A DNA stretch of 64,000 bases from Campylobacteraceae bacterium (GCA_027038275.1 JALVXC010000015.1:1-64000), one strand, 5' to 3'; positions 21,501 through 32,130 are shown, counted from the first letter of the stretch. Notes: generated by a model not told the origin, from the letters alone. Program-made: numbers and translations.

Positions 21501-23330
21501 TTATATTTTTATCTTCTTAGCCAACTGCTCAGGCAAAATACCCAAAGACTCTTCAACCAATTTAGTATTGCCATGGGTAATAAAGTCATCCTCATACTCA
21601 AAACTCTCTAAAATAACATCTGAAATCTTCTCTTCATTTAAAAACTCTAAAATAGCAGAACCAACTCCACCCATTTTAGCAGAGTCTGAAAAAATATACC
21701 ATCTCTTATGAGTTTGTGCTAGTTGAGTTAATGCTTCTCTATCTAAAGGTTTAACAAAACGTAAATCTAAAATAGTAGGATTAGCCTCAATTAGTTTAGC
21801 TGTCTGCTCTGCTCTACCAACACCATTACCATAACCAATAAACAAAACATCTTTACCCTCTTTTACTACACGCGACTCTCCGAGTTTAAAAGGAGTAGCA
21901 TCTTCATCTTGTGAACTAAATGCCCCTCTTGGGTATCTAAAGGCACAAGGTGTAGGAAAATCTTTTGCAAACTCCATAGCTAACTTCATAGTTGTATTAC
22001 TAGATGGGGCAAAAATAGTCATATTTGGAATAGCCCTTAAAAATGAAATATCAAAAGCACCTTGATGTGTCTCTCCATCTTCTCCTACTATTCCTGCTCT
22101 ATCAATGGCAAAAACAACACCTAAATTCATAAGACAGATGTCATGTACCACTTGGTCATACCCTCGTTGTAAAAATGTTGAGTAGATGGCACAAAATGGT
22201 TTAAATCCCTCTTTAGCTAAAGGTCCCATAGATGTTACAGCATGTTGCTCTGCAATGGCAACGTCCCAAAAACGCTTAGGATATTTTGCCATGGCAGCTG
22301 AGAGTCCTGTACCACTTGGCATAGCTGCTGTTACACCAACTACCTTTTCATCTCTATCTGCTAACTCAACTAAGGTCTCAGAGAAGATAGCTGTAGCTGC
22401 TTTTAGAGCAGATTTTTTAAGAGAATCCCCTGTAACTATATCAAAAGCACCAACACCATGCCAATGCTCTTTATCGCTTCCACTTCCCTCTGCAACTTCA
22501 TATCCTTTTCCTTTGGTTGTCTGAACATGAATAAGAACAGGACGTTTTAAATCTTTTGCTAACTTAAGTGTCTCTACCAAAGATTCAATATTGTGTCCAT
22601 CAATAGGACCAATATACTCTAATCCAAGCTCTTCAAAAAGAATTCCTGGGGTAATAAGATGAAAAGACTCCTCAAAACGTTTAGCAAGATAGGTTGCACC
22701 CTCTGGAAGAGCATCTAACATCTCTTTTGTTTTAGCTTTAAATTTTTGGTAAAAAGGAGAAGCCATCTTTTGAGACAATATTCGACTCAATGCTCCAATA
22801 GGAGAGGCGATGCTCATCTCATTATCATTTAAAATAATAATAGCAGGGTATTTTCTATCTCCCAACTCATTCATAGCCTCATATGCCATTCCAGCAGACA
22901 TCGAACCATCACCAATAAGTGCTAAAGGTAGACGTTCACTCTCTTCACCTCTTAAAGCAATAGCTTTAGCTACCCCTGTTGCAATAGAGATTGAGGTAGA
23001 GGAGTGACCTGCCATATAGTAGTCAGATTCAGACTCTTTTGGTTTTGTATAGCCACTCAACCCTCCAAACTGTCTCAATGTATCAAAACTATCCCATCTA
23101 TTGGTAACCAACTTATGAGCATAGGCTTGATGAGAGACATCAAAAATAAATGGATTTTTAGTTGCATCAAAAACAGCATGCATAGCAACAATAATATCAG
23201 TAGCTCCCAATGTAGAGCTTAGATGTCCTCCGTTTTTACTAACTGTTTCAAGAATTCTCTGACGTACCTGTTGGGCAATATCCTCTAACTCTTTTATACT
23301 CTTTGTCTTTAAATCACCAAATTTATTCAT
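21501..23330 (-). CDS. dxs: 1-deoxy-D-xylulose-5-phosphate synthase
   Basis: [52 protein letters not shown]. Confidence 0.97.
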   Translation of the reverse strand: MNKFGDLKTKSIKELEDIAQQVRQRILETVSKNGGHLSSTLGATDIIVAMHAVFDATKNPFIFDVSHQAYAHKLVTNRWDSFDTLRQFGGLSGYTKPKESESDYYMAGHSSTSISIATGVAKAIALRGEESERLPLALIGDGSMSAGMAYEAMNELGDRKYPAIIILNDNEMSIASPIGALSRILSQKMASPFYQKFKAKTKEMLDALPEGATYLAKRFEESFHLITPGILFEELGLEYIGPIDGHNIESLVETLKLAKDLKRPVLIHVQTTKGKGYEVAEGSGSDKEHWHGVGAFDIVTGDSLKKSALKAATAIFSETLVELADRDEKVVGVTAAMPSGTGLSAAMAKYPKRFWDVAIAEQHAVTSMGPLAKEGFKPFCAIYSTFLQRGYDQVVHDICLMNLGVVFAIDRAGIVGEDGETHQGAFDISFLRAIPNMTIFAPSSNTTMKLAMEFAKDFPTPCAFRYPRGAFSSQDEDATPFKLGESRVVKEGKDVLFIGYGNGVGRAEQTAKLIEANPTILDLRFVKPLDREALTQLAQTHKRWYIFSDSAKMGGVGSAILEFLNEEKISDVILESFEYEDDFITHGNTKLVEESLGILPEQLAKKIKI

Positions 23331-24421
23331 ACAAGAGTCCTCTCTAAGACTCCAAAGAGTCTATCATTTTGTTTTTCAGTTCCAATAGTAATTCGTACTG
23401 CATTCATTTTATAAGATGCTAAATTACGAATAATTACACCCTCTCTTAGTAATTTATCTGAAATCTCTGTTGAATCAATAGAGTCATCAAATATATAAGT
23501 GATAAAATTGGTATAGCTATCTATATAGTCAAACCCATGCTTTTTGGCAAACTCCTCATAACGTTTTATCTCTTGAGTATGTAGTGCTATTGACTCTTTT
23601 ACAAAATCTTTATCTTTTGTTGCCTCAATTGCTGCAGCCAAAGAGAGAGTTGTAATGTTAAATGGAGGACGCATTTTATAAAGTTCATGAATAAGCTCTG
23701 CATTGGCAATACCATACCCTACTCTCATACCACCTAATCCATAAGCTTTTGAGAATGTTCCAAGATAGATAACATTAGAAAACTCCATAATATCTTTTGG
23801 CTCAATCCTATACTTCTCATCTTTTGCAGCTGCATACTCCATATATGCCCCATCAACTACAACTAAACTCTCTTTTGAGACAGCATTAATAATAGCCAAT
23901 ACATCCTCTTTACTTGTAGCATCTCCTGTTGGATTGTTAGGAGTACAGATATAGACAATTTTAGGTTTATGCTCATTATAAGCCTCTATAAACTCAGAGA
24001 CAATATGTCTATATGATGGTGTTCTAACTATCTTAGCTCCCATCTGCTTAGCATAAATCTCATACATTGCAAAGGTCACTTGAGACATAAGCACCGAGTC
24101 ATCTGAAGTTAACAAGGCACGAGAAACAAACTCCAACACTTGGTCAGAACCAGCACCTATAATAATATTGTCATCTTGCACATCAAATTTTTTGGACAGT
24201 GCCTCTTTTAACTCAAACATTGAATCATCAGGATAGAGATACGCTTTAGATGCATTATCTGCAATTACTTTTGCTACTCTTGGACTACACCCTTTTGGAT
24301 TCTCATTCGATGCTAGTTTTACTACATCTTTAGGCTCAATCCCAAATTCACGAACAACTAGTTCTATAGGTTTTCCTGCTTCATAAGTTTTTATCTCTTT
24401 TAGAGCTTCATTAAACTTCAT
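23327..24421 (-). CDS. hisC: Histidinol-phosphate aminotransferase
   Basis: [37 protein letters not shown]. Confidence 0.93.
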   Translation of the reverse strand: MKFNEALKEIKTYEAGKPIELVVREFGIEPKDVVKLASNENPKGCSPRVAKVIADNASKAYLYPDDSMFELKEALSKKFDVQDDNIIIGAGSDQVLEFVSRALLTSDDSVLMSQVTFAMYEIYAKQMGAKIVRTPSYRHIVSEFIEAYNEHKPKIVYICTPNNPTGDATSKEDVLAIINAVSKESLVVVDGAYMEYAAAKDEKYRIEPKDIMEFSNVIYLGTFSKAYGLGGMRVGYGIANAELIHELYKMRPPFNITTLSLAAAIEATKDKDFVKESIALHTQEIKRYEEFAKKHGFDYIDSYTNFITYIFDDSIDSTEISDKLLREGVIIRNLASYKMNAVRITIGTEKQNDRLFGVLERTLV

Positions 24422-24433
24422 TATCTCTCCTTA

Positions 24434-25492
24434 CTAAATATCTTCATTCTCTTTAACATAAGAGCCTAAAATTTTAATCTCATCTTCATGTCTTTTTATA
24501 ATATCTTCAATATGTAAATCATCTTTATGTCCATTAAACTCTATAAAAAAGAGGGACTCCCCCTCAACAATATGTGACTTAATTTTAGTCAAGTTTACCT
24601 CACAACGCTCAAAATCATTTAAAAAATCAACTAAAGAACCTGGTCTATTTGGAAGTCTCACTAAAATAGAGGTTTTATCATTTCCCGATGGAAGATTTTC
24701 AAAATCACTAATAATAAAAAAACGTGTCTTATTGTTGTCTCTATCTTCTATATTTTGAAATAAAATAGGTAGATTATACATCTTTGCTGCTATATCAGCA
24801 CAAATAGATGCACTTCCTTCCTCTTCTGTTGCTAACTTAGCAGCCTTTGCTGTAGAGTCTACAGGAATTAGTTCAACCTCATCAAGTCCACAATCATCTA
24901 AAAAATTATGACACTGTTGAAAAGCAATATCACGTGAGTAGATTTTTTTTATCTCGTTAATGGAGTTACATCTAGTTGCTAAAGTAAGATGAACATCTAC
25001 AAAAACCTCTGCAATAATCTTTAAATCATAATCTTTTAGACAATTAATAGTCTCACTTACAATTCCGTTAGAAGAGTTTTCAATAGGAATCACACCAAAC
25101 TTTGCAGTTCCTCGGCTCACTTCACGAAAGACACCCGTTATAGACTTTATTGGTATATAAGAACTCATAGCACCAAACTTCATCTCTGCTGCTTGATGAG
25201 TAAATGAGGCTTCAGGACCTAAAAAAGCAATAGCCTCAGGACGTTCTAAATTTCTTGCCACTGCAAACATCTCTAAAAAGAGAGCATCTATGGCTTCATT
25301 GGTTAACTTTCCTCTGTTCTGTGCTTTAAGTCTATTTAAAATAGACTGTTCACGCTCAGGACGATAAATTGGTGCACCTACTGTATTTTTTAGCTCACCC
25401 ACTTGATGAACATACTCCATTCGTTTGTTATAAAGCTCTAAGAGGGTGTTGTCTATTTTATCTATCTCTATACGAAGTTCATCAAGTGTCAT
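24434..25492 (-). CDS. pheA: Bifunctional chorismate mutase/prephenate dehydratase
   Basis: N-terminal chorismate mutase LDELRIEIDKIDN; GPEASFTHQAA; ENSSNGIVSET; ACT domain. Likely start at 25492 rather than 25525. Confidence 0.93.
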   Translation of the reverse strand: MTLDELRIEIDKIDNTLLELYNKRMEYVHQVGELKNTVGAPIYRPEREQSILNRLKAQNRGKLTNEAIDALFLEMFAVARNLERPEAIAFLGPEASFTHQAAEMKFGAMSSYIPIKSITGVFREVSRGTAKFGVIPIENSSNGIVSETINCLKDYDLKIIAEVFVDVHLTLATRCNSINEIKKIYSRDIAFQQCHNFLDDCGLDEVELIPVDSTAKAAKLATEEEGSASICADIAAKMYNLPILFQNIEDRDNNKTRFFIISDFENLPSGNDKTSILVRLPNRPGSLVDFLNDFERCEVNLTKIKSHIVEGESLFFIEFNGHKDDLHIEDIIKRHEDEIKILGSYVKENEDI

Positions 25493-25529
25493 AATATTTC
25501 CCTTATTTATACTGTTTTTTATCATGTAG

Positions 25530-25546
25530 GTTCGATTTTATCGAAC
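25530..25546. repeat. Small perfect hairpin flanking the REPIN-like element
   Basis: GTTCGAT-TTT-ATCGAAC. Confidence 0.6.
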
Positions 25547-25549
25547 ATA

Positions 25550-25580
25550 CTCGTTCCCACTGTCTCGGTGGGAATGCATA
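25550..25580 (+). repeat. REP-like palindromic unit (left half of REPIN-like pair)
   Basis: CTCGTTCCCACTGTCTCGGTGGGAATGCATA. Confidence 0.8.
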
Positions 25581-25626
25581 GGAGAGTTATTTTATTAAAC
25601 AAAGTTTTTTGTAAATCAAATTCCAA

Positions 25627-25658
25627 TATGCATTCCCAACGAGGACGTTGGGAACGAG
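25627..25658 (-). repeat. REP-like palindromic unit (right half, inverted)
   Basis: TATGCATTCCCAACGAGGACGTTGGGAACGAG; its reverse complement matches the 25550-25580 unit. Confidence 0.8.
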
Positions 25659-25669
25659 AAAAAATATCC

Positions 25670-26890
25670 CTATTTTTGCCAACTTGTATCACAAGCCTCT
25701 TCTAACCTAATCTGGTCATCAAAACTCTCACGCTCTCTAATAAGATAATCTTTTCCATCTAAAATAGCAACTTCAGCAGCACGTGAACGAGTATTGTAGT
25801 TACTTGACATTGTAAAACCATAAGCTCCTGCTGAGTGGACTACTAAAATATCATTATGCTCTAGTGGAGGTAGAGGAATATCTTTTCCTAAAAAATCTCC
25901 ACTCTCACACACAGGACCTACCACATCAGCAGGAGTCTTTTCACCATCTTTTTGAACAGCCTCTATCTTATGGTAAGCATTGTAGAGACTTGGACGAAGC
26001 AGGTCATTCATAGCTCCATCAACAATCACAAAACGTTTGTCACCATTAAGCTTCTCATAGAGTACTCTAGTTAGGAAGATGCCTGAGTTTGCCATCATAT
26101 AACGCCCTGGTTCAGAGACAATAGTTAAGTCCAACCCCTTCAACTGACTTAAAATCGCCCTAGCATAGTCAGCAGGTCTAATGGTTACCTCATCATCATA
26201 GATAACACCAAGCCCTCCACCTACATCAAAAAACTTAATATCTATATCAATTGCATGAAGTGAACGTACTAAGTCTGCTACAATAGCACACGCCTCTTCA
26301 ATGGGAGCAAGTTCAGTAAGCTGTGAGCCAATATGAAAGTGAATCCCAACAGGATTTAAGTGTTCAGACTTTTTAGCCAAAATATACATACGTTTAGCAC
26401 TATCTAAACTAACCCCAAACTTATTTTCATGTAGACCTGTTGAGATGTATGGGTGTGTCTTTGGATCAACATTTGGATTTACACGAATAGAGATTCTAGC
26501 CTCTACCCCTAACTCTTTTGCTATCATCTCTACACGCTTCATCTCTGCTTCACTCTCTAGGTTAATAAGCAAAATATCCTCTTGCAGAGCCTCTCTTATC
26601 TCCACATCTCTTTTACCAACACCTGAAAAGATAATTTTATACTTTTTTACACCTGCTCTTAAAGCACGTCGCACCTCTCCAATACTTACACAGTCAGCAC
26701 CAGCACCTAAATTAGCCAAATGACGAATAACAGCCAAGTTTGAATTGGACTTAACAGCATAGGCAACTAATGACTTTTTCCCAGTAAAAGCATCTTTAAG
26801 CTCTTCATATCGGTTTGTAATATTATTAAAATCGTACACATATAGTGGTGTTTGATACTTCTCTACTAATTGTTTAATCTCTAAACTCAT
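25670..26890 (-). CDS. lysA: Diaminopimelate decarboxylase
   Basis: YAVKSNSNLAVIR, HFHIGSQ, FDVGGGLGV, EPGRYMM, CESGDFLG. Confidence 0.96.
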   Translation of the reverse strand: MSLEIKQLVEKYQTPLYVYDFNNITNRYEELKDAFTGKKSLVAYAVKSNSNLAVIRHLANLGAGADCVSIGEVRRALRAGVKKYKIIFSGVGKRDVEIREALQEDILLINLESEAEMKRVEMIAKELGVEARISIRVNPNVDPKTHPYISTGLHENKFGVSLDSAKRMYILAKKSEHLNPVGIHFHIGSQLTELAPIEEACAIVADLVRSLHAIDIDIKFFDVGGGLGVIYDDEVTIRPADYARAILSQLKGLDLTIVSEPGRYMMANSGIFLTRVLYEKLNGDKRFVIVDGAMNDLLRPSLYNAYHKIEAVQKDGEKTPADVVGPVCESGDFLGKDIPLPPLEHNDILVVHSAGAYGFTMSSNYNTRSRAAEVAILDGKDYLIRERESFDDQIRLEEACDTSWQK

Positions 26891-26943
26891 AAAACTATTC
26901 CTATGTTATGTAAGCTAAGACTTACTTAAATTATCGCGATTTT

Positions 26944-26968
26944 ATCTAAATATTGGTTATATTTAGAT
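26944..26968 (-). terminator. Perfect 10-bp stem hairpin overlapping the stop codon of the LptG-like gene
   Basis: ATCTAAATAT-TGGTT-ATATTTAGAT. Confidence 0.55.
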
Positions 26969-28030
26969 TCTATTGTCTGATTTACGTAATGTAATAAGAG
27001 CATAGCCCCACAAGAGTACTATTGGCAAAATAAGAACAAGCTCTGGCATAACTGTACCATTTTTTGCAATACTCCCAAGAGCAAAAAGAACACCCCAAAT
27101 AAAAAGTGTTCCTCCTATCGCCTTTGCAGAGGTAATAGAGACATTCATATAACGAGCATGAAAAGGGAGTTGAAAAATTAATATCATTAAGAGAGCTATA
27201 GAGAAGAGAGGTACTACAATTTTACTATAGATTTCTGTTCGTATCTCATAAGTATTTAAACCTTGATTTTCAAGTAGCCTCTTAGCTGAAATAGTTTCTG
27301 CAAGATTTAATGTTTTTCCATCATAGATTGATTCTAAAATTTTTGGTTGATAGTCTCTTAAAATATGTAAAGTAGGTATTGTTTCAACCTTAAGTCTTTC
27401 TTTCCCATCTTTATTAATAAATTTCGACTTTTTAATAGCATTACTTGCTACCCACTCATAGATATTATACCAAGCCTCCTTAGCTGTTATAATGGCAACT
27501 ACTTTATCTTTTTTCAGACGAAAAACTGTTAAATCTTCAAGCTTATACTTTTGGGGTATCAATGCTCCAATATAGATAAAACTGGTATGATATTTTGTTT
27601 TATATTTAAAAAAGAGGTCTTTAGTTTTACTTGCCCTATAGTGATTTTGAAAGAGCGATTTTGAGGTCTCTTGAACTGTTGCAAAAGAGGTAAAGTTAAG
27701 CCCTACAAAAATTAAATAGGTAAAGAGTCCCACTACGAAAAATGGCTTAAAGAACTCCTTTCTTGTTACTCCTAAAGCGTATAATGCTCCTACCTTATTC
27801 TGTTTTATAAAGGCTATTTTAGTCCAAATACCACCAAAAACTATCGCTAAAGGATAGAGAAGATTGAGTGCCTCTTGAATTTTAAGATAGAAGTATAGAA
27901 CTTTAACATTAAAAGAAGGCAAAGATGAGCCATTCATTAAAAAATCTAACCCTGCAAAAAGAGCAGAGAGACCAAAAAGAATAGTTAACATATTTTTTAA
28001 ATAGTGAAAGGCTACATATTTAAAAATCAT
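26963..28030 (-). CDS. LptF/LptG (YjgP/YjgQ) family LPS export permease
   Basis: N-terminal and C-terminal TM segments flanking a periplasmic domain; FKYVAFHYLKNMLTILFGLSALF. Confidence 0.82.
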   Translation of the reverse strand: MIFKYVAFHYLKNMLTILFGLSALFAGLDFLMNGSSLPSFNVKVLYFYLKIQEALNLLYPLAIVFGGIWTKIAFIKQNKVGALYALGVTRKEFFKPFFVVGLFTYLIFVGLNFTSFATVQETSKSLFQNHYRASKTKDLFFKYKTKYHTSFIYIGALIPQKYKLEDLTVFRLKKDKVVAIITAKEAWYNIYEWVASNAIKKSKFINKDGKERLKVETIPTLHILRDYQPKILESIYDGKTLNLAETISAKRLLENQGLNTYEIRTEIYSKIVVPLFSIALLMILIFQLPFHARYMNVSITSAKAIGGTLFIWGVLFALGSIAKNGTVMPELVLILPIVLLWGYALITLRKSDNRI

Positions 28031-28035
28031 CTTAA

Positions 28036-28599
28036 CTACTCTTGATATGATTTAAGTGAGTACCTTGATTTTACCTCATCAAGTCCTTTAGTTCTAAACT
28101 CTTTAACAGCTTGGGTTGTATGGTTAATCCACCCTTTTAAAACTTTTTGCTCCTCATCTGAGAAATTACCCAAAACATAATCTACTACTTGAGATTTATA
28201 CTCTGGTTTTCCTACTCCCATTCGTACACGACTGTACTCTTTTCCAACCATTGCATCTATTGAGCGTAAACCATTGTGTCCACCATGTCCACCACCCTTT
28301 TTAAAACGTAATGCAGAAAAAGGTAAATCTATATCATCATGAATAACAATAATATCGTCAATATCTATTTTATAGAAGTTCTTAACAGCTTGGACAGAGT
28401 TACCAGATAGATTCATATAGGTTGTAGGTTTTAAAAGTAAAAGATTAGGAGCTTTAAAGAGTTCGCCCTGAAAAGAGCTTTTAGAGATACTATTTGCTCC
28501 AAAGTCTAAGACCAATTGGTCAATAACTTTGAAGCCAATATTATGTCGTGTATTTTCGTATTGTGTTCCTGGGTTTCCAAGTCCTACGATAAGTAACAT
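28036..28599 (-). CDS. pth: Peptidyl-tRNA hydrolase
   Basis: LIVGLGNPGTQYENTRHNIGF, KPTTYMNLSG, GGGHGGHNGL. Confidence 0.97.
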   Translation of the reverse strand: MLLIVGLGNPGTQYENTRHNIGFKVIDQLVLDFGANSISKSSFQGELFKAPNLLLLKPTTYMNLSGNSVQAVKNFYKIDIDDIIVIHDDIDLPFSALRFKKGGGHGGHNGLRSIDAMVGKEYSRVRMGVGKPEYKSQVVDYVLGNFSDEEQKVLKGWINHTTQAVKEFRTKGLDEVKSRYSLKSYQE

Positions 28600-28603
28600 A
28601 AAA

Positions 28604-29140
28604 TTATTTAGCTTTAATTACACCAACAACAGCAACATCAGCTCTGTCCATTAGTCTACACTCAGCAGGAGCTTCCATATCTCTAATAAGAATAGCATCA
28701 TCTCTGTCAAGGTCAGTTACATCAAGAACAAACTTACTTGGTACATTCTCAATAGCACCTCTAACTTTCAATCTCTTCTTTTGAAGCATTAAAACACCTT
28801 TATTTTTAAGACCTTTTGGTGTTCCTGTTGTCTCTACTGGTACAAGGTAGTTTGTTACTTGACCTGGGAGTGCTACTCTTAAGTCTACATGAAGTACATC
28901 GCCATTTACAGGGTGTAGCTGATACTCTTGAATCACTACGTTAAACTCTTTATCTGCAACTTTTACTGGAAAAGTTAAGCCCTCTTTTCTTCTTACAGCT
29001 TTAATAAAATCACCTCGTTTAAACGCAGCTTGTACATTCTCTACACCATTTGCATAGATGTTAGCTGTTAGATAACCATCTCTTCTTAGTCTCTTTGCAG
29101 AGCCTGAGCCGATACTCTCTCTAATCATACCTTCTAACAT
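28604..29140 (-). CDS. rplY: 50S ribosomal protein L25/general stress protein Ctc
   Basis: LEGMIRESIGSGSAKRLRRDGYLTANIYANG; IQEYQLHPVNGDVLHVDL; adjacent to pth. Confidence 0.93.
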   Translation of the reverse strand: MLEGMIRESIGSGSAKRLRRDGYLTANIYANGVENVQAAFKRGDFIKAVRRKEGLTFPVKVADKEFNVVIQEYQLHPVNGDVLHVDLRVALPGQVTNYLVPVETTGTPKGLKNKGVLMLQKKRLKVRGAIENVPSKFVLDVTDLDRDDAILIRDMEAPAECRLMDRADVAVVGVIKAK

Positions 29141-29189
29141 TTGTGTCCTTTAATTTTTAAAATTAGAAGCGAATTATACCTGTTTTTTA

Positions 29190-30002
29190 TTAATTTTTAG
29201 TGATTTTGTTATAAGTGTCTTTAAAAATCTTTACTACTGAACCATCTTCTACTTCACTATCTTTACTTTTTGAAAGCTGTTTTGCCTCTATGGTATTATT
29301 GGCAATAAGTTCGCTATTCATCTTTTTTAGACTCTCTATCTCTTTTTGATACTCTACTAACTGCTCTTCAATATGAGTAAATTGGTCTTTAGAGATAATA
29401 AATTCACCATCTTCTCTATTGGATGTATAGAGCTTTAACTCCTTCTCAAAATCTGCAATTGTTTCTCTATATAGTTCTGTAATCTTCTGTTGCTCCTCAT
29501 TTTCAAGCATCAATTCATCTATTTTATCTTTTAAATTTTCTATTTGAGCCCTCTTCTCTTCAATTGTCTCTTCAGCTTTTATTAATACTTTTTCAAACTC
29601 GGACAACTCTTTAATTCTCTTCTGCTCTTGTTGCTTAAGTAATCCAATATCATTTAATAGTTTAAGATTCTCCTCTTTTAACTCTTTACTATTACCTAGA
29701 CTACTATTTACTTTGTCAAGCCTTAGTTTCATCTGTGTCAACTCGGCTGTCTTTTGAGCCACAACCTCTTCAGATTTTTCATAGTTTAGAGTAAGTTTAT
29801 CTATCATTTTTTTCTGATTACGAAACTTTTTTTCTAACTTTTCAAGCATCTCATTTCGCTCTTTGATAATTGAATTTAAACTATCAATCTCAATAATATA
29901 TCTTTCTCTATGTTTTGCTTTTGAGTAGAGCCAACCTATTAAAAAACCTAATATATTTGCAACAAGTAGCCAAAAAACCATTTTCATTATTAATTCACTC
30001 AT
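29190..30002 (-). CDS. Membrane-anchored coiled-coil protein, function unknown
   Basis: N-terminal TM then long heptad-rich region. Confidence 0.7.
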   Translation of the reverse strand: MSELIMKMVFWLLVANILGFLIGWLYSKAKHRERYIIEIDSLNSIIKERNEMLEKLEKKFRNQKKMIDKLTLNYEKSEEVVAQKTAELTQMKLRLDKVNSSLGNSKELKEENLKLLNDIGLLKQQEQKRIKELSEFEKVLIKAEETIEEKRAQIENLKDKIDELMLENEEQQKITELYRETIADFEKELKLYTSNREDGEFIISKDQFTHIEEQLVEYQKEIESLKKMNSELIANNTIEAKQLSKSKDSEVEDGSVVKIFKDTYNKITKN

Positions 30003-30201
30003 GATTGTTCACCTTATCTAATCTATGAGTTTGGTGGTCTCTCCAAATAAGCTTAGAGGAGATTTTTAAAGGGGTGTTATTATATATAATGTATTTATTC
30101 TCTAACTCTTGATAATAGGCTTGTGCATTTAGAACAAGACACGAACCAATCAATAAAATTATAGATGCAACACCCCACATCAATACAGTACCACTACTCA
30201 T
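29995..30201 (-). CDS. Small single-TM hypothetical protein, overlaps the coiled-coil gene by 8 bp
   Basis: MSSGTVLMWGVASIILLIGSCLVLNAQAYYQELENKY. Confidence 0.55.
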   Translation of the reverse strand: MSSGTVLMWGVASIILLIGSCLVLNAQAYYQELENKYIIYNNTPLKISSKLIWRDHQTHRLDKVNNHE

Positions 30202-30266
30202 TTTTTACCTTTCTATAATAGTTAATGTTCTATTATATTACAAAAAGTTAAAAAAGTAAATAGTAT

Positions 30267-31406
30267 CTAATCTGTTGCACTCTCTTTTAAGTCAAAAAAA
30301 TCCATCTCTTCATCTTTTTTCTCTAAAGCTCTCTGCTCTAATCCTAAGTTTTCAAGTTTTAACTTCATATCTGCTGGATTAGATGCATGTTCCATTACAA
30401 CATCTATATCAATCCTTTTTGCTTTATATAGGTCAATAAGTGCTTGGTCAAATGACTGAGAACCATATATCTCTTTTCCCTCTTCAATAGTATCTAAGAG
30501 TTCATAATCTCGATTCTGAATAATCAAATCTACAATTCTTGGTGTCTGTAACATAATCTCAATTGCAGCTGCTCTCTTACCATCAACTGTCTTAACTAAA
30601 CGCTGACAAATAACTCCAGAGAGTACAGATGCTAATGTCATACGAATACGATTCTGCTCCTCTTTTGGAAACATACCAATTACACGGTTAACAGTCTCTT
30701 TAGCATCTAGTGTATGGAGTGTAGAGAAGACTAAGTGACCAGTATTTGCAGCATGAAGAGCAATCTCTATAGTCTCTAAATCTCTCATCTCTCCAACCAA
30801 TATAATATCTGGGTCTTCACGCAAAGCACCCTTTAAAGCATTGGAGAAAGAGTATGTATCTTGTCCTACCCCACGTTGAGAGATTAAACACTCTAAATCT
30901 TTATGGACAAACTCTATTGGGTCTTCCACGGTAATAATATGTTTCTTTTTAGTACTATTAATATGATTAAGCATAGCAGCTAATGTTGTAGATTTTCCAG
31001 AACCTGTAACACCTGTAACTAAAACAAGTCCACGATGTACCTCAGAGAGTTCTCTAATAACTTCTGGCAAGTTCAACTCCTCTAAAGTTAAGATTTTAAC
31101 AGGAATAACCCTAAAAACGGCAGACAATCCATCCATCTGATAGAAGAAGTTTACCCTAAAGCGATTATCTTCATCTAATACATAAGTTGCATCTAACTCT
31201 TTTGTTGTGGTTAGCTCTTCATACTGCTCTTTTGTTAAAATAGCCTGTGCAATACCATCTAACTCATCATTTGTTATCCTCCTATCTCCCAATTTAAGCA
31301 AGTCTCCATATACACGAATACGTATAATTGCTCCAGCTTTTAGGTGTAGGTCACTTCCATTATTGTGCAGTAGATTTTTAAGATAAAATTGTAATCTCTT
31401 TTCCAT
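30267..31406 (-). CDS. pilT: Type IV pilus retraction ATPase PilT-like
   Basis: VTGVTGSGKSTTLAAM, EDPIEFVH, GEMRDLETIEIAL, AANTGHLVFSTLHT. Confidence 0.93.
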   Translation of the reverse strand: MEKRLQFYLKNLLHNNGSDLHLKAGAIIRIRVYGDLLKLGDRRITNDELDGIAQAILTKEQYEELTTTKELDATYVLDEDNRFRVNFFYQMDGLSAVFRVIPVKILTLEELNLPEVIRELSEVHRGLVLVTGVTGSGKSTTLAAMLNHINSTKKKHIITVEDPIEFVHKDLECLISQRGVGQDTYSFSNALKGALREDPDIILVGEMRDLETIEIALHAANTGHLVFSTLHTLDAKETVNRVIGMFPKEEQNRIRMTLASVLSGVICQRLVKTVDGKRAAAIEIMLQTPRIVDLIIQNRDYELLDTIEEGKEIYGSQSFDQALIDLYKAKRIDIDVVMEHASNPADMKLKLENLGLEQRALEKKDEEMDFFDLKESATD

Positions 31407-31499
31407 ATTATAAAATATCCATTTCTTTATTTTTTATTAAATTATATTATAATATTCTTAATTAATTTTTTTAAAAGAACTTTTATTCTAATTCTGCGA

Positions 31500-31505
31500 T
31501 ATAAT
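31500..31505 (+). promoter_or_regulatory. Candidate -10 element upstream of the DJ-1 family gene
   Basis: TATAAT about 30 bp upstream of the ATG at 31535. Confidence 0.35.
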
Positions 31506-31534
31506 AACCCTCAAAAAACACAAGGAATAACAAA

Positions 31535-32101
31535 ATGGCAATGATTCTATTACCAATAGCACAAGGTTTTGAAGAGGTAGAAGCAGTTTCTCTAATAGAT
31601 GTACTTAGAAGAGGTGGTTTAGGTGTTAGAGTAGCCTCTGTTGACCCTCACAAAGATGACAATTTAGTCTTGGGAGCAAATGGCATTACTATACAAGCTG
31701 ATACCGATATTAAAAATGTTATAGCTGATGATTTTGATATGATTTTACTCCCTGGAGGTTGGGAAAATACCTATACTTTGGCAGAGAATGAGACAGTACA
31801 GAGTCTACTAAAAGAGTTTAAAGAGAAAGAGAAAATAGTTGGTGCTATCTGTGCTGCACCTTATGCTCTTAATAAAGCTGGTGTTTTAGGAGATGACTAC
31901 ACCTGCTACCCTAGTGTAGAAGATGAGATAAATAAAGAGGGTTATCGCGATGACCAAGCAGTTGTTGTTGACGGAAACATAATGACCTCAAGAGGACCTG
32001 GAACTGCTCTATGTTTTGGACTTGAAATTGTTAAAAAGTTTTCAGGAGAGGAGAGCTATAAGGCTGTCAAAGAGGGAATGTTACTAGATTTTTGTAGCTA
32101 G
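31535..32101 (+). CDS. DJ-1/PfpI family protein
   Basis: LLPIAQGFEEVEAV, ILLPGGWENTYTLAEN, VGAICAAPYAL nucleophile elbow. Confidence 0.92.
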   Translation: MAMILLPIAQGFEEVEAVSLIDVLRRGGLGVRVASVDPHKDDNLVLGANGITIQADTDIKNVIADDFDMILLPGGWENTYTLAENETVQSLLKEFKEKEKIVGAICAAPYALNKAGVLGDDYTCYPSVEDEINKEGYRDDQAVVVDGNIMTSRGPGTALCFGLEIVKKFSGEESYKAVKEGMLLDFCS

Positions 32102-32130
32102 TCTCTTCCCACATTTAATGTGGGAAGAGA
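32102..32130. terminator. Bidirectional terminator between convergent DJ-1 and fba genes
   Basis: Perfect 14-bp inverted repeat TCTCTTCCCACATT-t-AATGTGGGAAGAGA. Confidence 0.75.

Noticed and set aside
22186-22524. 112-aa + strand ORF antisense to dxs
   Set aside because: Shadow ORF of a highly conserved gene.
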